The notes beneath the pieces were generated by a model. The model was not told where the DNA came from, made no database searches, and saw nothing but the letters and a program-made list of their open reading frames with translations. From Clostridia bacterium (GTDB lineage Bacteria > Bacillota > Clostridia > UBA1212), in assembly GCA_017461545.1 (NCBI GenBank), contig JAFTXP010000001.1, forward strand, positions 1 through 61,585: a stretch of 61,585 bases of DNA, given 5' to 3'. How positions within the stretch are numbered: position 1 is the stretch's first letter; every line of letters begins with the position of its first letter. Of this stretch, positions 1 through 8,384 are shown one piece after another. A program made the translations under genes and the position numbers.

Positions 1-233
1 AGGCTGTGCAACAGAATTGTTCAGTGTGACAAATTTGCTGAAAGAAAGTTGATAAATAGTTAAAGGAAGCGAAGAGGTGCAGGAAAAAATTATTCTTACG
101 ACCGGAGGGTAAGGCGTAATTTTAGGCTGTGCAACAGAATTGTTCAGTGTGACAAATTTGCTGAAAGAAAGTTGATAAATAGTTAAAGGAAGCGAAGAGG
201 TGCAGGAAAAAATTATTCTTACGACCGGAGGGA
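1..233. repeat. 110-bp tandem direct duplication (period 123)
   Basis: Bases 1-110 and 124-233 are identical as far as I can read, both starting AGGCTGTGCAACAG. The copies part only after the shared GACCGGAGGG. The second copy runs on into the right arm of a long hairpin (190-267), while the first has only the left arm and a short AT tail. No gene lies in 1-350, so this is the 3' flank of an upstream gene or a small repetitive element. Confidence 0.9.
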
Positions 234-267
234 GTAAGCCATAATTTTTTCCTGCACCTCTTCGCTT
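190..267 (+). terminator. Very long hairpin, likely terminator or element end
   Basis: The left arm at 190-216 (AAGCGAAGAGGTGC...) is perfectly complementary over 27 bases to the right arm at 241-267. A second short stem (CTTAC/GTAAG) sits inside the loop, and a T-run follows at 266-270. It could stop transcription from an upstream gene before the alpha-galactosidase promoter. Its length is unusual for a plain intrinsic terminator. Confidence 0.6.
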
Positions 268-350
268 TTTATTGTAGTCAAAACCGCTTTGATATGTTAA
301 TATAGCCAATATTAAAAAAATGACAAAGTTTTTTGTGTCGGAGGTTTTAT

Positions 351-2357
351 ATGATACGTGATTACAGGAATGCCGCGGCAGACCTTAAGTACCAAAGACT
401 TGCGGAGAATCCGCAGGAGATTCCCTTTTCGTTTGTTTATGACGGCAGGGAATACAAAGGTTTTGCACCTGAATTTTTTACATTAAAGGATAAGCGAACT
501 GATGCCGAAAAGGATAAGGAAACCCAGACTTTTATCTTCGGATTTTCCGGTGTTCTCGAAATTTCGGTCATATTGACCCACTATTTTTCGCACGGTGCCA
601 CCGAGTGGACCGTATGGTTTGAAAATGTTTCGGACAAAAACAGCGGTATAATTGAAAATATGAAAACAGAGCTTGTGTTTAACGGAAAAAATCCCATGCT
701 CAAAGGTATTTTGGGAGATCATGTAAATCAATACAGCCAGTACAGCCTTGACCTTACGGGCGCAAGCTTTGACTTTTCCTCGGATTCCGGACGCGCCACG
801 CATATAAATTTCCCGTATTTCAATCTTGAATACGGTGACGGCGGCGCTATGCTCGCTATCGGATGGGCAGGCACATGGAACGCAAACTTTTCCTCTGACG
901 GAGAAAATACAACATATACGGCCGGCTCGGTTAACGGCATGAAGTTGTATTTAAAGCCGGGTGAAAAAATACGTACGGCTCTATTTGCTGCTGCATACTA
1001 CAATGTACGCAATGAATATTACGCAACAAATTACTGGCGAAACTGGTTTATTGAACACAATATGCCCAAAGCTGATAAAGAGGGCAATTCGATACAGCCG
1101 TTTTCGACTTGCTGTCTTGCAAGTGACACAGGACTTCCCAACTCTGACGGAAGTATTTCGGAGAGATACTTTACATGGAAACCTTCTCTTGAAAAGATGA
1201 TAGAGGAGGATGTAAAGGTCGATTTTCGCTGGCTTGATGCCGGATGGTATTCACGCCCCGACGGAGGAAGCGAAGAGGTAATGTGGGGAGATGTAATCGG
1301 CACATGGGAGCTTGACCCTGTCAAGTGGCCGGATAAAACTTTCCTTGAATCAACAGACTTTGCCCGTGCAAACGGTATGAAAACCCTCGTATGGTTTGAA
1401 CCCGAGAGAGTGACATATCCCGAGGATCTTGAAAAGAATTACGGCTACAATGCAGAATGGGCAATTCGTATTGACGGAGTAGCCGCAATATCGAACAATA
1501 TAGGTGTTCCCGAGTGTCTCGAATGGACCACAGAAAGAATTTGCAAAATGCTCCGTGAAAATAAAGTTGAAATGTACCGCGAGGACAACAACTGCAATGC
1601 CGCTGTACTCTGGAAGTTCCTTGATGACAAAGAGGGCGAAAATCGAAAGGGTATTACCGAATGTAAATTTATAGCAGGACATTACAAAATGTGGGACGAT
1701 ATAATCGCCTGTACGCTTTCATACGGCGGATGCGGATTTGTAGATTCGTGTGCGTCGGGTGGCGGCAGAAATGACCTTGAATCAATGCGCCGCGGTGTAC
1801 CGCTTCTAAGAAGTGACAGCGACCGAAAAAGCAGTTCGCTCAGACTTTCCATGACAACTGCGTTTAATAAATGGATTCCTTTCTGCGGTGCAAACACAAA
1901 AGAAAAGCTTGAAGAACTTGCGCCGACAGGTACTAGTGACCCGTATGTGTGGAGAGCGTCTTATTTGCCTTCACTTAATGTAGATTCACAATTTGTGCAG
2001 GATCCTGATCAGGACTTTGGTATGCTTCGCTTCGGACTAAAAGAGTGGAAAGAAGTTTCACCGTATTTGCTGAAGGAATTTTATGTACTTACTCCGTGGC
2101 ACAGAGAAAATGATACGAATGATTTTACTGCTTATTGCTATTTTGACCCGGAGACAGAAAAGGGTGTTTTGTTTGCTTTCCGTCAGGAGAGCTGTGTAAG
2201 AAATAAACTGCGCGTGTCACTTCCGTTTGCGCATGCAGGGGAAAAGTACTCATTTACAGACAAGGACAGCGGCGAAAAGATTGTCTCGGACGGCAAAGCA
2301 GAACTGTATTTTGAAAATCCGCGTATGGCTCGATTGTTGTGGATAGAGCGTGTGTAA
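351..2357 (+). CDS. Alpha-galactosidase, GH36 family
   Basis: This 668-residue enzyme should release terminal alpha-1,6-galactose from raffinose-type oligosaccharides or galactomannan side chains. It has the N-terminal beta-sandwich expected of GH36 and a TIM barrel with the RWLDAGWY strand motif. The likely nucleophile is D412 in MYREDNNC, and the likely acid/base is D475 in CASGGGRND. There is no signal peptide, so it probably acts in the cytoplasm on imported oligosaccharides. I chose the ATG at 351 because GGAGG at 340-344 precedes it by six bases; an in-frame TTG at 333 lies upstream of that site. It appears monocistronic, with a strong terminator after it. Family assignment is confident; exact substrate is not. 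Confidence 0.9.
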   Translation: MIRDYRNAAADLKYQRLAENPQEIPFSFVYDGREYKGFAPEFFTLKDKRTDAEKDKETQTFIFGFSGVLEISVILTHYFSHGATEWTVWFENVSDKNSGIIENMKTELVFNGKNPMLKGILGDHVNQYSQYSLDLTGASFDFSSDSGRATHINFPYFNLEYGDGGAMLAIGWAGTWNANFSSDGENTTYTAGSVNGMKLYLKPGEKIRTALFAAAYYNVRNEYYATNYWRNWFIEHNMPKADKEGNSIQPFSTCCLASDTGLPNSDGSISERYFTWKPSLEKMIEEDVKVDFRWLDAGWYSRPDGGSEEVMWGDVIGTWELDPVKWPDKTFLESTDFARANGMKTLVWFEPERVTYPEDLEKNYGYNAEWAIRIDGVAAISNNIGVPECLEWTTERICKMLRENKVEMYREDNNCNAAVLWKFLDDKEGENRKGITECKFIAGHYKMWDDIIACTLSYGGCGFVDSCASGGGRNDLESMRRGVPLLRSDSDRKSSSLRLSMTTAFNKWIPFCGANTKEKLEELAPTGTSDPYVWRASYLPSLNVDSQFVQDPDQDFGMLRFGLKEWKEVSPYLLKEFYVLTPWHRENDTNDFTAYCYFDPETEKGVLFAFRQESCVRNKLRVSLPFAHAGEKYSFTDKDSGEKIVSDGKAELYFENPRMARLLWIERV

Positions 2358-2401
2358 TGTCATTTTGTAAATCTTTTTTGAATATATGAATCATATAAAT
2401 T

Positions 2402-2447
2402 GCCGCGTCGGCTTGCTGCTGAATTGCAAAGCAGACGCGGCGTTTTT
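2402..2447 (+). terminator. Rho-independent terminator after GH36 gene
   Basis: GCCGCGTC at 2402-2409 pairs with GACGCGGC at 2434-2441. A further inner stem (GCTTGC with GCAAAGC) is possible, and five T residues follow at 2443-2447. Confidence 0.85.
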
Positions 2448-2576
2448 ATCTTGAAAACATTGTTTAAAAGTTCAATTTTATTGCTTGAAACAAGGCTTGA
2501 CTTGGTGTAAACTAACTTGGTTGTGCAACAACGTATGTGTAATTGATCAGATGCAGCTGTATTATTGGAGGCAACT

Positions 2577-4061
2577 ATGGGTAGGATCGGTTTTGATAAT
2601 GATAAATATATAAAATTACAATCACAGGAAATAATTGACAGGATAAATATGTTCGGCGGTAAGCTCTATCTTGAATTCGGCGGCAAGCTTTTTGACGATT
2701 TTCATGCGGCTCGCGTGCTTCCGGGTTTTGCCCCGGACAGTAAGGTCAAAATGCTCCTGAAGCTCAAAGATCAGGCTGAAATTGTAGTAGTTATAAATGC
2801 AGACGCTATTGAGACCAATAAACGCCGCGGCGACTTGGGTATCACTTACGATTTGGATGCTCTAAGGTTGATAGACGCTTTCAGAGAAATAGGTCTTTAC
2901 GTCGGAAGCGTTGTTATCACAAGATTTAATTTCCAGCCCGCTACGCAGGCTTTTGAGAAGCGCCTTAAAATGCTCGGCATAAAGGTGTACAGACATTTTT
3001 CCATTCCTGATTATCCGGCGAATGTTCCTTTTATAGTCAGTGATGACGGTTTCGGAAAAAATGATTATATAGAGACGACACGTTCTCTTGTGGTAGTTAC
3101 GGCTCCCGGTCCCGGCAGCGGCAAAATGGCTACATGTCTTTCTCAGCTGTACCATGAAAATAAACGCGGTGTTAAGGCCGGATATGCTAAGTTTGAGACA
3201 TTTCCTGTGTGGAATTTGCCTCTAAAACATCCTGTAAATATCGCATACGAAGCTGCGACCGCAGACCTTGACGATGTAAATATGATTGACCCGTTCCATC
3301 TGGAGCAATACGGCGTCACTTCGGTAAATTACAACAGAGATATCGAAATATTCCCTGTCCTTAATGCAATCATGGAAAAAATCATGGGATGCTCGCCGTA
3401 TAAAAGTCCGACAGATATGGGTGTAAATATGGCAGGCTATTGTATAACAGACGAGGACGCTGTGCGCGAAGCTTGCAATACCGAAGTAATCAGAAGATAC
3501 TACGCAGCTATGTGTTCTTACAGACAGGGTATGTCAGACAAGAGTGATATATACAAACTGGAACTCCTGATGAACCAGCTGCATATAAGTGCTGACAACA
3601 GACCTGTTATAGCGGCAGCACTTAAAAAAGCTGAAGAAACGGGTGCGCCGGCTCTTGCTATACAGCTTGAGGACGGAAGAATTATTACAGGTAAAACTTC
3701 ATCGCTTTTAGGCCCGAGTGCCGCTATGATGCTCAACTGCCTCAAGGCTTTGGCAGGTATTCCCGATGAGATTGAACTTATTTCTCCCACTATCATAGAA
3801 CCTATACAGAAACTCAAAACAGAGTATATGGGCAACAGAAATCCAAGACTTCACACAGATGAGGTATTGATTGCGCTTTCTATCTGTGCGGCAACTGACA
3901 AAACAGCTGCGGCCGCGATGGCTCAGCTTTCAAATATCAGAGGCTTAGAGGCGCACTCCACCGTAATTCTTGCACGGGTGGACGAGCAGTGCTTCAGAAA
4001 GTTAGGCGTAAATATTACATTTGAGCCTAAATACCAGACAAAGAAGCTGTACCACAACTGA
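2577..4061 (+). CDS. DUF1846 domain-containing protein
   Basis: This 494-residue protein matches the DUF1846 family, found in many Firmicutes and of unsettled biochemical role. It starts MGRIGFDNDKYIKLQS and contains the family-typical stretch VTAPGPGSGKMATCLSQ near residues 180-196, which looks like a nucleotide-handling loop. The protein has no signal peptide or membrane segment and is full length for the family. ATG 2577 is preferred over the in-frame TTG at 2565 because GGAGG at 2567-2571 lies between them. It stands between an upstream terminator and a membrane protein gene 31 bases downstream, with which it may share a transcript. The family call is firm; the function is unknown. Confidence 0.85.
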   Translation: MGRIGFDNDKYIKLQSQEIIDRINMFGGKLYLEFGGKLFDDFHAARVLPGFAPDSKVKMLLKLKDQAEIVVVINADAIETNKRRGDLGITYDLDALRLIDAFREIGLYVGSVVITRFNFQPATQAFEKRLKMLGIKVYRHFSIPDYPANVPFIVSDDGFGKNDYIETTRSLVVVTAPGPGSGKMATCLSQLYHENKRGVKAGYAKFETFPVWNLPLKHPVNIAYEAATADLDDVNMIDPFHLEQYGVTSVNYNRDIEIFPVLNAIMEKIMGCSPYKSPTDMGVNMAGYCITDEDAVREACNTEVIRRYYAAMCSYRQGMSDKSDIYKLELLMNQLHISADNRPVIAAALKKAEETGAPALAIQLEDGRIITGKTSSLLGPSAAMMLNCLKALAGIPDEIELISPTIIEPIQKLKTEYMGNRNPRLHTDEVLIALSICAATDKTAAAAMAQLSNIRGLEAHSTVILARVDEQCFRKLGVNITFEPKYQTKKLYHN

Positions 4062-4092
4062 TAATATGTGCTTTTAAAACAGAGGTACACAT

Positions 4093-5841
4093 ATGGGTTT
4101 AAAGACCGTTCGCAAATGGTTTGGCGAAGATAAAAATTTAAAAATATTTACGGTGTTCTTTATATTGGCATCAACTGCGTTTTTGTTCCTGAATGCAAAG
4201 TACGGATTTAGTTTTAATGATGAGCCGTTTTGCGTTACGTTGGGGCAGCGGCTGTTTTCCGGTGACGCTCTTTTTTATGACGAATGGCACGGAACTCAGA
4301 ACTTCGGCGCAGTGATGCTTCCTTTTTATGCATTGTTCAGGATTTTTCACAGTTCAAACGAAGGAATATTGCTTTTCTTAAGATATTGCTATTGTTCTTT
4401 ATGGCTCGGTACATGCCTATATGTATATTTTACGTTAAATAAAAAGTATAAGAGCTCAATACTTGTTTTTGCCTATCTTATATTTTTTGCGCCGCACGAT
4501 TATATGACTATCTCATATAATTCAATCGGTCTTATGGCAACTCTTATTCTGTGCTGCATAATGTACCGTATTCCGTCTGGCCCGGGAAAATGTACGGTAC
4601 TTTCAAAAATTTTCTTTTCATTTTTTTGGATTATTACGGTGCTGTGCTCGCCTTTAATGGCTGTTGCATATGTCCTGTCTCTTATTGCCGTAATCGTTAT
4701 TAACAAGAATAAAAAAATATCTGACAGAGTAAACAAAAAGGTATATTTTAAAAATCTGTACTCATTCTATTTGTTTTCGGGAATTATAACTGTAATTGCC
4801 GCGGCAATATATATTTCGGTGTTTGTTCTTTTGCGCGCAGATATGTCACATGTTATAAAGAGTATAGGATATATACTGAACGATCCCGAACATCAGAGTG
4901 AAAGTATACTTGACAGTTTGATAATAAAGATATATCCGATTTTTCTGAAGAACCATCTGTTTTTTATTGCAGTTTTGACATCTGTTGGCCTGAGCTTTAT
5001 AAAAAAGGTTCGTGAAAAAGCAAGGTTTGCGATGTTTTTTGTATGCGCTGTACTTTTTTCGGTATTTCAGCTTATCTATGCCGTAAATCCCGGCAGAGAA
5101 AGTTTTAATTACCATATGCTCAATATATCGTTGCTGGGCATTGTCGCTTTCATTCTGCTCGAAAATAAACCGTGTAAATTATTCGGTATTTTCTTCGGAT
5201 TCGGTTTGGTGTACACAATCTTCAACACTATTCTTTCAAACACCGGAATAATGTCTGTTTCAACAACGATGACAGTCGGAGGTGTATGCGGAATAATATG
5301 TATTATACTGCTGTGCCGCGAGTTGAAAGAACAGTACAAGGAAAGTAAAGTTTTAAAAGTGTCCGTTACTGCGGCGGTTTTAACAGTTATACTGATTCAA
5401 TTGTGTTCAACGGTGCATATTCGCATTAACCGCTCTTTCTGGGACGGCTCTGTATGGGAGCTTACCGAAACTGTTGGCTTTGGCGCATCAAAAGGTCTTT
5501 GCACCACTCAGGAAAATCTTGATGGCTACGAAGATATGTACAAAAAATTGACATATCTGATGTCTCAGACCGATACAAAAGGCAAAACTCTTATGAGCTG
5601 TACTTTTGAACCGATAGTTTATCTCGACGCAGATCTGGAGATTGAAGCATTTTCTGCATGGATGTCCGGATATGACAAAGAATCTTTAAACGAAAGAGTC
5701 CTTGAATATCAGGCGCTGCACGGCGGAGATAAGCCGGACTTGGTTTTCTGCTATAGTGAAAACGATATTTTGCCGTTCCTAAATGACGGATATGGTTCAA
5801 TTGAATATGAGGGATCGTATTTATTTATCTTGAAAGAATAA
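4093..5841 (+). CDS. Multi-pass membrane protein, GT-C-like fold suspected
   Basis: This 582-residue protein has about ten hydrophobic segments spread from residue 15 to 420 and a soluble C-terminal domain of about 160 residues. The first extracytoplasmic loop carries FNDEPFCVTLGQRLFSGDAL, an acidic loop resembling that of GT-C/PMT-type glycosyltransferases, which use polyprenyl-linked sugars. That similarity is my inference; I do not recognise a named family. An AGAGG site lies nine bases before ATG 4093. The gene follows the DUF1846 gene closely and is followed by the promoter of the AspRS operon. It is AT-rich like its neighbours and shows no sign of damage. It could instead be a transporter-like protein, but no transporter motif is visible. 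Confidence 0.6.
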   Translation: MGLKTVRKWFGEDKNLKIFTVFFILASTAFLFLNAKYGFSFNDEPFCVTLGQRLFSGDALFYDEWHGTQNFGAVMLPFYALFRIFHSSNEGILLFLRYCYCSLWLGTCLYVYFTLNKKYKSSILVFAYLIFFAPHDYMTISYNSIGLMATLILCCIMYRIPSGPGKCTVLSKIFFSFFWIITVLCSPLMAVAYVLSLIAVIVINKNKKISDRVNKKVYFKNLYSFYLFSGIITVIAAAIYISVFVLLRADMSHVIKSIGYILNDPEHQSESILDSLIIKIYPIFLKNHLFFIAVLTSVGLSFIKKVREKARFAMFFVCAVLFSVFQLIYAVNPGRESFNYHMLNISLLGIVAFILLENKPCKLFGIFFGFGLVYTIFNTILSNTGIMSVSTTMTVGGVCGIICIILLCRELKEQYKESKVLKVSVTAAVLTVILIQLCSTVHIRINRSFWDGSVWELTETVGFGASKGLCTTQENLDGYEDMYKKLTYLMSQTDTKGKTLMSCTFEPIVYLDADLEIEAFSAWMSGYDKESLNERVLEYQALHGGDKPDLVFCYSENDILPFLNDGYGSIEYEGSYLFILKE

Positions 5842-5873
5842 AAATATCGTGTTAAAATGCTCACGTCTGTATA

Positions 5874-5901
5874 TTGCAATGCAGATGATGTTAAATATAA
5901 A
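5874..5901 (+). promoter_or_regulatory. Probable promoter of the T-box operon
   Basis: TTGCAA at 5874-5879 and TATAAA at 5896-5901 are 16 bases apart. They lie just upstream of the conserved T-box stem I region, where the transcript must start. Confidence 0.4.
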
Positions 5902-5907
5902 TAGAAT

Positions 5908-6250
5908 ATTTAAAGGCTGAGAAGAGAAGAGTAACTTTGGAGATTGAGTCACAGAGAGCCGCTGTTTGCTGGAAATGCGGTACGAAAGCCAAAGCGAAGA
6001 ACATCTCGGAGCTACCGCCCGAAAGTGATTGCACAGGCATTTCATCAGTAGGCACGGTCGTTGCGGCACGTTACAGCCGGCGGACATTATAGTGTCCTTA
6101 GAGTGAATTCGACAGAATTAAATTGGGTGGTACCGCGGAAGATGTCTTTCGTCCCTGTGCTTCATATAATGCTGTTGTGTTTTCGTTGTGATTTTACGAA
6201 AGTGCGATGCGTTATAGGGAAGTGTTGGAGACGTAAGGCATATTTTTTTG
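5908..6250 (+). promoter_or_regulatory. T-box riboswitch leader of aspS-gatC
   Basis: The diagnostic T-box TGGGTGGTACCGCG is at 6124-6137, with AGAGAGCC of stem I at 5953-5960. T-box leaders read the charging state of a tRNA and open transcription when it is uncharged. The specifier region reads GAAGAACATCTCGGAG from 5996. AAC (Asn) at 6000-6002 is the best fit to the usual position, before a purine; GAA (Glu) overlaps it at 5999-6001. A T-run at 6243-6249 precedes the ribosome site, but I could not fold the terminator with certainty. An Asn signal suits an operon making Asn-tRNA by transamidation. The 5' limit is approximate. Confidence 0.9.
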
Positions 6251-6271
6251 TATAAAATTGGAGGTAAAAGC

Positions 6272-8368
6272 ATGAAAAGAACTGTTTACTGCGGATTTAT
6301 GCGCGAAGAGCATATCGGCACAGAGCAGACCTGTTGCGGTTGGGTTCTCACAAAGCGCGACATGGGCGGAGTAATTTTTATCGACCTCAGAGACCGTGAA
6401 GGTGTATTGCAGGTCGTATTTGACGCACAGAATCTTTCTGCAGAGGATTTTGCAACGGCAGAATCGCTCAGAAGCCAGTCTGTAATTGCTGTCAAAGGTA
6501 ATGTAAGACAGAGAGATGAGGAGACATATAACCCGAAAATTGCAACAGGTACTGTTGAACTTGTAGCAACTTCGATGGAATTGCTTTCACAGGCAGATAC
6601 ATTGCCGTTCTCACTTGATGAGAATGTGCAGGTAAGAGAGGATTTAAGACTTAAATACAGATTTCTCGATTTGAGAAGACCTCAGATGATAGAGAATCTC
6701 AGATTCCGTCACGCTGTACAGAAAGCTACACAGGATTACCTTGACGGAGAGGGATTTATAAGCGTTGAGACTCCTATGCTTGCAAAGTCTACTCCCGAGG
6801 GCGCAAGAGAGTATCTCGTACCCAGCCGTGTTCATCCCGGTTCATTCTATGCGCTTCCTCAGTCGCCGCAGATATTCAAGCAGCTCCTTATGGTCGGCGG
6901 AATAGACAAATATTATCAGGTTGCAAGATGTTTCCGTGACGAGGACTTAAGAGCAGACCGTCAGCCCGAATTTACGCAGGTTGACATGGAGATGTCTTTT
7001 GTAGACCAGGAAGATGTTCTTGTTCATCTCGAAAAACTGTTCAAATATATTTTCAAAGCTGTAAAGGGCATTGAGTTTGAGGGTGCTTTCCCGAGAATGA
7101 CATGGCATGAGGCTATGGACAAATACGGCTCCGATAAGCCCGACCTTCGTTTCGGACTTGAAATAGTCGATTTGACAGAGCTTGCCGCAAGCTGTTCGTT
7201 CAGCGTTTTCAGAAACGTTGTCGATAAGGGCGGCGTGGTAAGAGCGATAAATGCCAAAGGCTGTTCAGACTTTACAAGAACAACAATAGAAAATCTTACC
7301 GAAAAAGCTGTAAGCTACGGCGCAAAAGGTATGGCGTGGATTGCGGTAAGACCTGACGGAGAGATTTATTCGATACTCACAAAATATTTCAAAAAAGAAG
7401 AGATGGATGCAATTCTCAAAGCAATGAACGCAGAGCCGGGAGACTTTATTTTCTTCTGTGCTGATAAGCTTTCCGTAGTAAGAAAGACACTCGGCGCGCT
7501 CCGACTTGATGTGGGCGACATGCTCGGACTCAGAAATAAGGACGATTATAAGTTCCTTATCGTAACCGACTTCCCGCAGTTTGAGTATTCCGAAGAAGAA
7601 AACAGATATGTTGCGACTCACCATCCTTTTACAATGCCTTATCCCGAGGATGTCCAGTATCTCCTGAACGCTCCGGAAAAGGTTCGCGCACAGGCGTATG
7701 ACGTAGTTCTCAACGGCATAGAGCTTGGATCGGGATCTGTGAGAATTCACGATAAGAACGTACAGCAGACTATGTTTGAGGCGCTCGGATTTGACGATGA
7801 GCAGATTGAAACACGTTTCGGATTTATGGTAAATGCGTTTAAATACGGAACACCTCCTCATGCAGGTTTTGCTTTCGGTCTCGACCGTATCGTAATGCTT
7901 ATGGTGGGTGCAGATTCTCTCAGAGAAGTTATTGCATTCCCGAAGAACAAAGATGCATCGTGTCCGATGACGGAAGCTCCGCAGGCAGTAGATGCCGCTC
8001 AACTTGAAATACTCGGTTTGGGAAAAGCACTTGAAATGGCAGGTGCATCATCGGGCGAAACCGCTCAGGGCGCAAAGAAACTCGAACCTACGATTGACAT
8101 TGACAACATTGCAAACCTTGCAAGACTTTCAATCACGGCAGAAGAAAAGAAAGCTTTTGCGGAAGATATGAAATCGATAATCGGTTTTGCAAATCAGTTA
8201 TCTGAAATTGATACAGACGGTATTCCTGTAACTGCTCACGTAGTTCCGATGCACAATGTATTCAGAGAAGATATTGCTGAAAATAATTTTGACCGCGATG
8301 AACTTCTGGCGGCCGCTCCCACAAAGGCTGACGGCTATGTAACAGTTCCGCGTGTCGTAGAATCTTGA
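6272..8368 (+). CDS. aspS-gatC: Aspartyl-tRNA synthetase fused to GatC
   Basis: This 698-residue protein joins two enzymes. Residues 1 to about 590 are a bacterial-type AspRS: an OB-fold anticodon domain (CGWVLTKRDMGGVIF), class II motif 2 (FRDEDLRADRQPEF), an inserted GAD domain and motif 3 (GFAFGLDRIVMLM). After a short Gly/Ala/Ser-rich link, residues 604-698 (8081-8365) are a complete GatC, with IANLARLSITAEEK, HVVPMHNVFREDI and the terminal GYVTVPRVVES. Ordinary AspRS ends near residue 590. GatA and GatB follow directly and no separate gatC is present, so the fusion is the likely GatC subunit. Start ATG 6272 follows GGAGG at 6260-6264. Asn codon control suggests the synthetase mischarges tRNA-Asn; that is inference. 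Confidence 0.93.
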   Translation: MKRTVYCGFMREEHIGTEQTCCGWVLTKRDMGGVIFIDLRDREGVLQVVFDAQNLSAEDFATAESLRSQSVIAVKGNVRQRDEETYNPKIATGTVELVATSMELLSQADTLPFSLDENVQVREDLRLKYRFLDLRRPQMIENLRFRHAVQKATQDYLDGEGFISVETPMLAKSTPEGAREYLVPSRVHPGSFYALPQSPQIFKQLLMVGGIDKYYQVARCFRDEDLRADRQPEFTQVDMEMSFVDQEDVLVHLEKLFKYIFKAVKGIEFEGAFPRMTWHEAMDKYGSDKPDLRFGLEIVDLTELAASCSFSVFRNVVDKGGVVRAINAKGCSDFTRTTIENLTEKAVSYGAKGMAWIAVRPDGEIYSILTKYFKKEEMDAILKAMNAEPGDFIFFCADKLSVVRKTLGALRLDVGDMLGLRNKDDYKFLIVTDFPQFEYSEEENRYVATHHPFTMPYPEDVQYLLNAPEKVRAQAYDVVLNGIELGSGSVRIHDKNVQQTMFEALGFDDEQIETRFGFMVNAFKYGTPPHAGFAFGLDRIVMLMVGADSLREVIAFPKNKDASCPMTEAPQAVDAAQLEILGLGKALEMAGASSGETAQGAKKLEPTIDIDNIANLARLSITAEEKKAFAEDMKSIIGFANQLSEIDTDGIPVTAHVVPMHNVFREDIAENNFDRDELLAAAPTKADGYVTVPRVVES

Positions 8369-8384
8369 TAAGGGAGGAAGCAAA

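Noticed and set aside
333-350. Upstream TTG start for the alpha-galactosidase
   Set aside because: The GGAGG ribosome site lies inside this extension and points to ATG 351.
351-2357. Alpha-galactosidase as cargo of the scaffold
   Set aside because: It has neither signal peptide nor dockerin and lies 20 kb away in its own transcript.
7265-8002. Open frame of 245 codons on the minus strand within aspS
   Set aside because: It lies wholly antisense to a conserved gene and has no start signal or known domain.
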